A stretch of 17,872 nucleotides of DNA from Zygnema cylindricum. Taxonomy: Eukaryota; Streptophyta; Zygnematophyceae; Zygnematales; Zygnemataceae. Location of the stretch: the NCBI GenBank assembly GCA_037447655.1, contig JBBHKE010002443.1, positions 69,445-87,316 on the forward strand. The letters run 5' to 3'. Below, one piece after another: positions 17,656-17,872 of the stretch. Under the pieces are notes generated by a model. The model did not search any database and was not told the DNA's origin. It saw only the letters and a program-made list of their open reading frames with translations. Position 1 is the first letter of the stretch. Every line of letters starts with the position of its first letter. The translations under genes were made by a program, and so were the position numbers.

Positions 17656-17872
17656 GCCCATGGCTACCCATATTGGATGAATCGTACTTACCCATATTTG
17701 ATGGAACTGAATATTATTGTTGGAGGAGTATTATGAAAAGCTACTTCAACTTGAGGGGGCTTATGGATGTGGTGGATGGGACATGTGTCAAAACATCGGC
17801 TGAATGGGAGGAGAAAAACCAGGAGTGCTTGAGGATTATCAAGCTATCTATGACTAAGAAATTTGTAATGAT
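17646..17872 (+). CDS. copia Gag, N-terminal part (runs off the window)
   Basis: This frame is open to the window edge with no stop. From the ATG inside the primer-binding site (17646) it reads MGPRPWLPIL, LPIFDGTEYYCWRSIM and LRGLMDVVDG, the usual copia gag N-terminus (PIFDGT-Y--W---M, then a helix ending in a D-V-G motif). An in-frame ATG ten codons upstream (17616) lies in the LTR end. LPIL..SYLPIF looks like a short internal duplication absent from the main element's gag. It is on the opposite strand to the other copia elements and is the only coding piece here without a visible lesion. About 75 codons are present. Confidence 0.8.
   Translation, partial: MGPRPWLPILDESYLPIFDGTEYYCWRSIMKSYFNLRGLMDVVDGTCVKTSAEWEEKNQECLRIIKLSMTKKFVM

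Overview
This window is eukaryotic repeat DNA: an AT-rich stack of broken, nested LTR retrotransposons from both large superfamilies, Ty1/copia and Ty3/gypsy. I found no host gene, tRNA, rRNA or CRISPR. The host lineage is uncertain. The copia elements have a primer-binding site (PBS) complementary to the anticodon arm of initiator tRNA-Met (half-tRNA priming, as in Drosophila copia), not the TGGTATCAGAGC type usual in seed-plant copia. From memory, the arm sequence fits the plant-type initiator tRNA slightly better than the animal type. An alga, fungus, oomycete, lower plant or invertebrate are all possible.

Layout. 1-1179 (+): the end of a related LTR ('type B'), fused to the last codons of a copia RNase H, a polypurine tract (PPT) and a 0.9 kb LTR. 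1180-~1990 (+): 3' part of a gypsy element (decayed coding frame with a coiled-coil-like end, PPT, LTR start). ~2071-2287 and 9971-~10330 (+): two halves of a type-B LTR, split by the main element. 2288-9965 (-): the main copia element, with 5-bp target duplications TAAGT at both ends, a 1071-bp 5' LTR, a decayed gag-PR-IN-RT-RH, and an internal tandem duplication of RT end/RH/LTR start before a 1055-bp 3' LTR. ~10330-10840: nothing recognised. ~10841-12367 (-): possible LTR and the integrase C-terminus of an old gypsy element ('gypsy 2'). 12368-15411 (-): LTR, coiled-coil-like module, chromodomain, integrase and RNase H of a chromovirus ('gypsy 1') whose LTR lies inside gypsy 2 pol. ~15414-16490 (-): a second copia fragment (zinc knuckle, protease, GAG-pre-integrase). 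~16714-17872 (+): LTR, PBS and open gag start of a further copia element running off the right edge.

Most pol genes carry stops, frameshifts or lost catalytic residues. The gag at the right edge is the only frame with no visible lesion. Most notable are (i) two copia elements whose gag frame runs in the same phase through the PBS, so the PBS ATG, complementary to the CAU anticodon, could be the gag start; (ii) an open frame in the 3' part of the copia LTRs kept without gaps between diverged families; (iii) a coiled-coil-like module between chromodomain and PPT of the chromovirus, seen in two copies; and (iv) a chimeric, internally duplicated copia element that still has matching target duplications.
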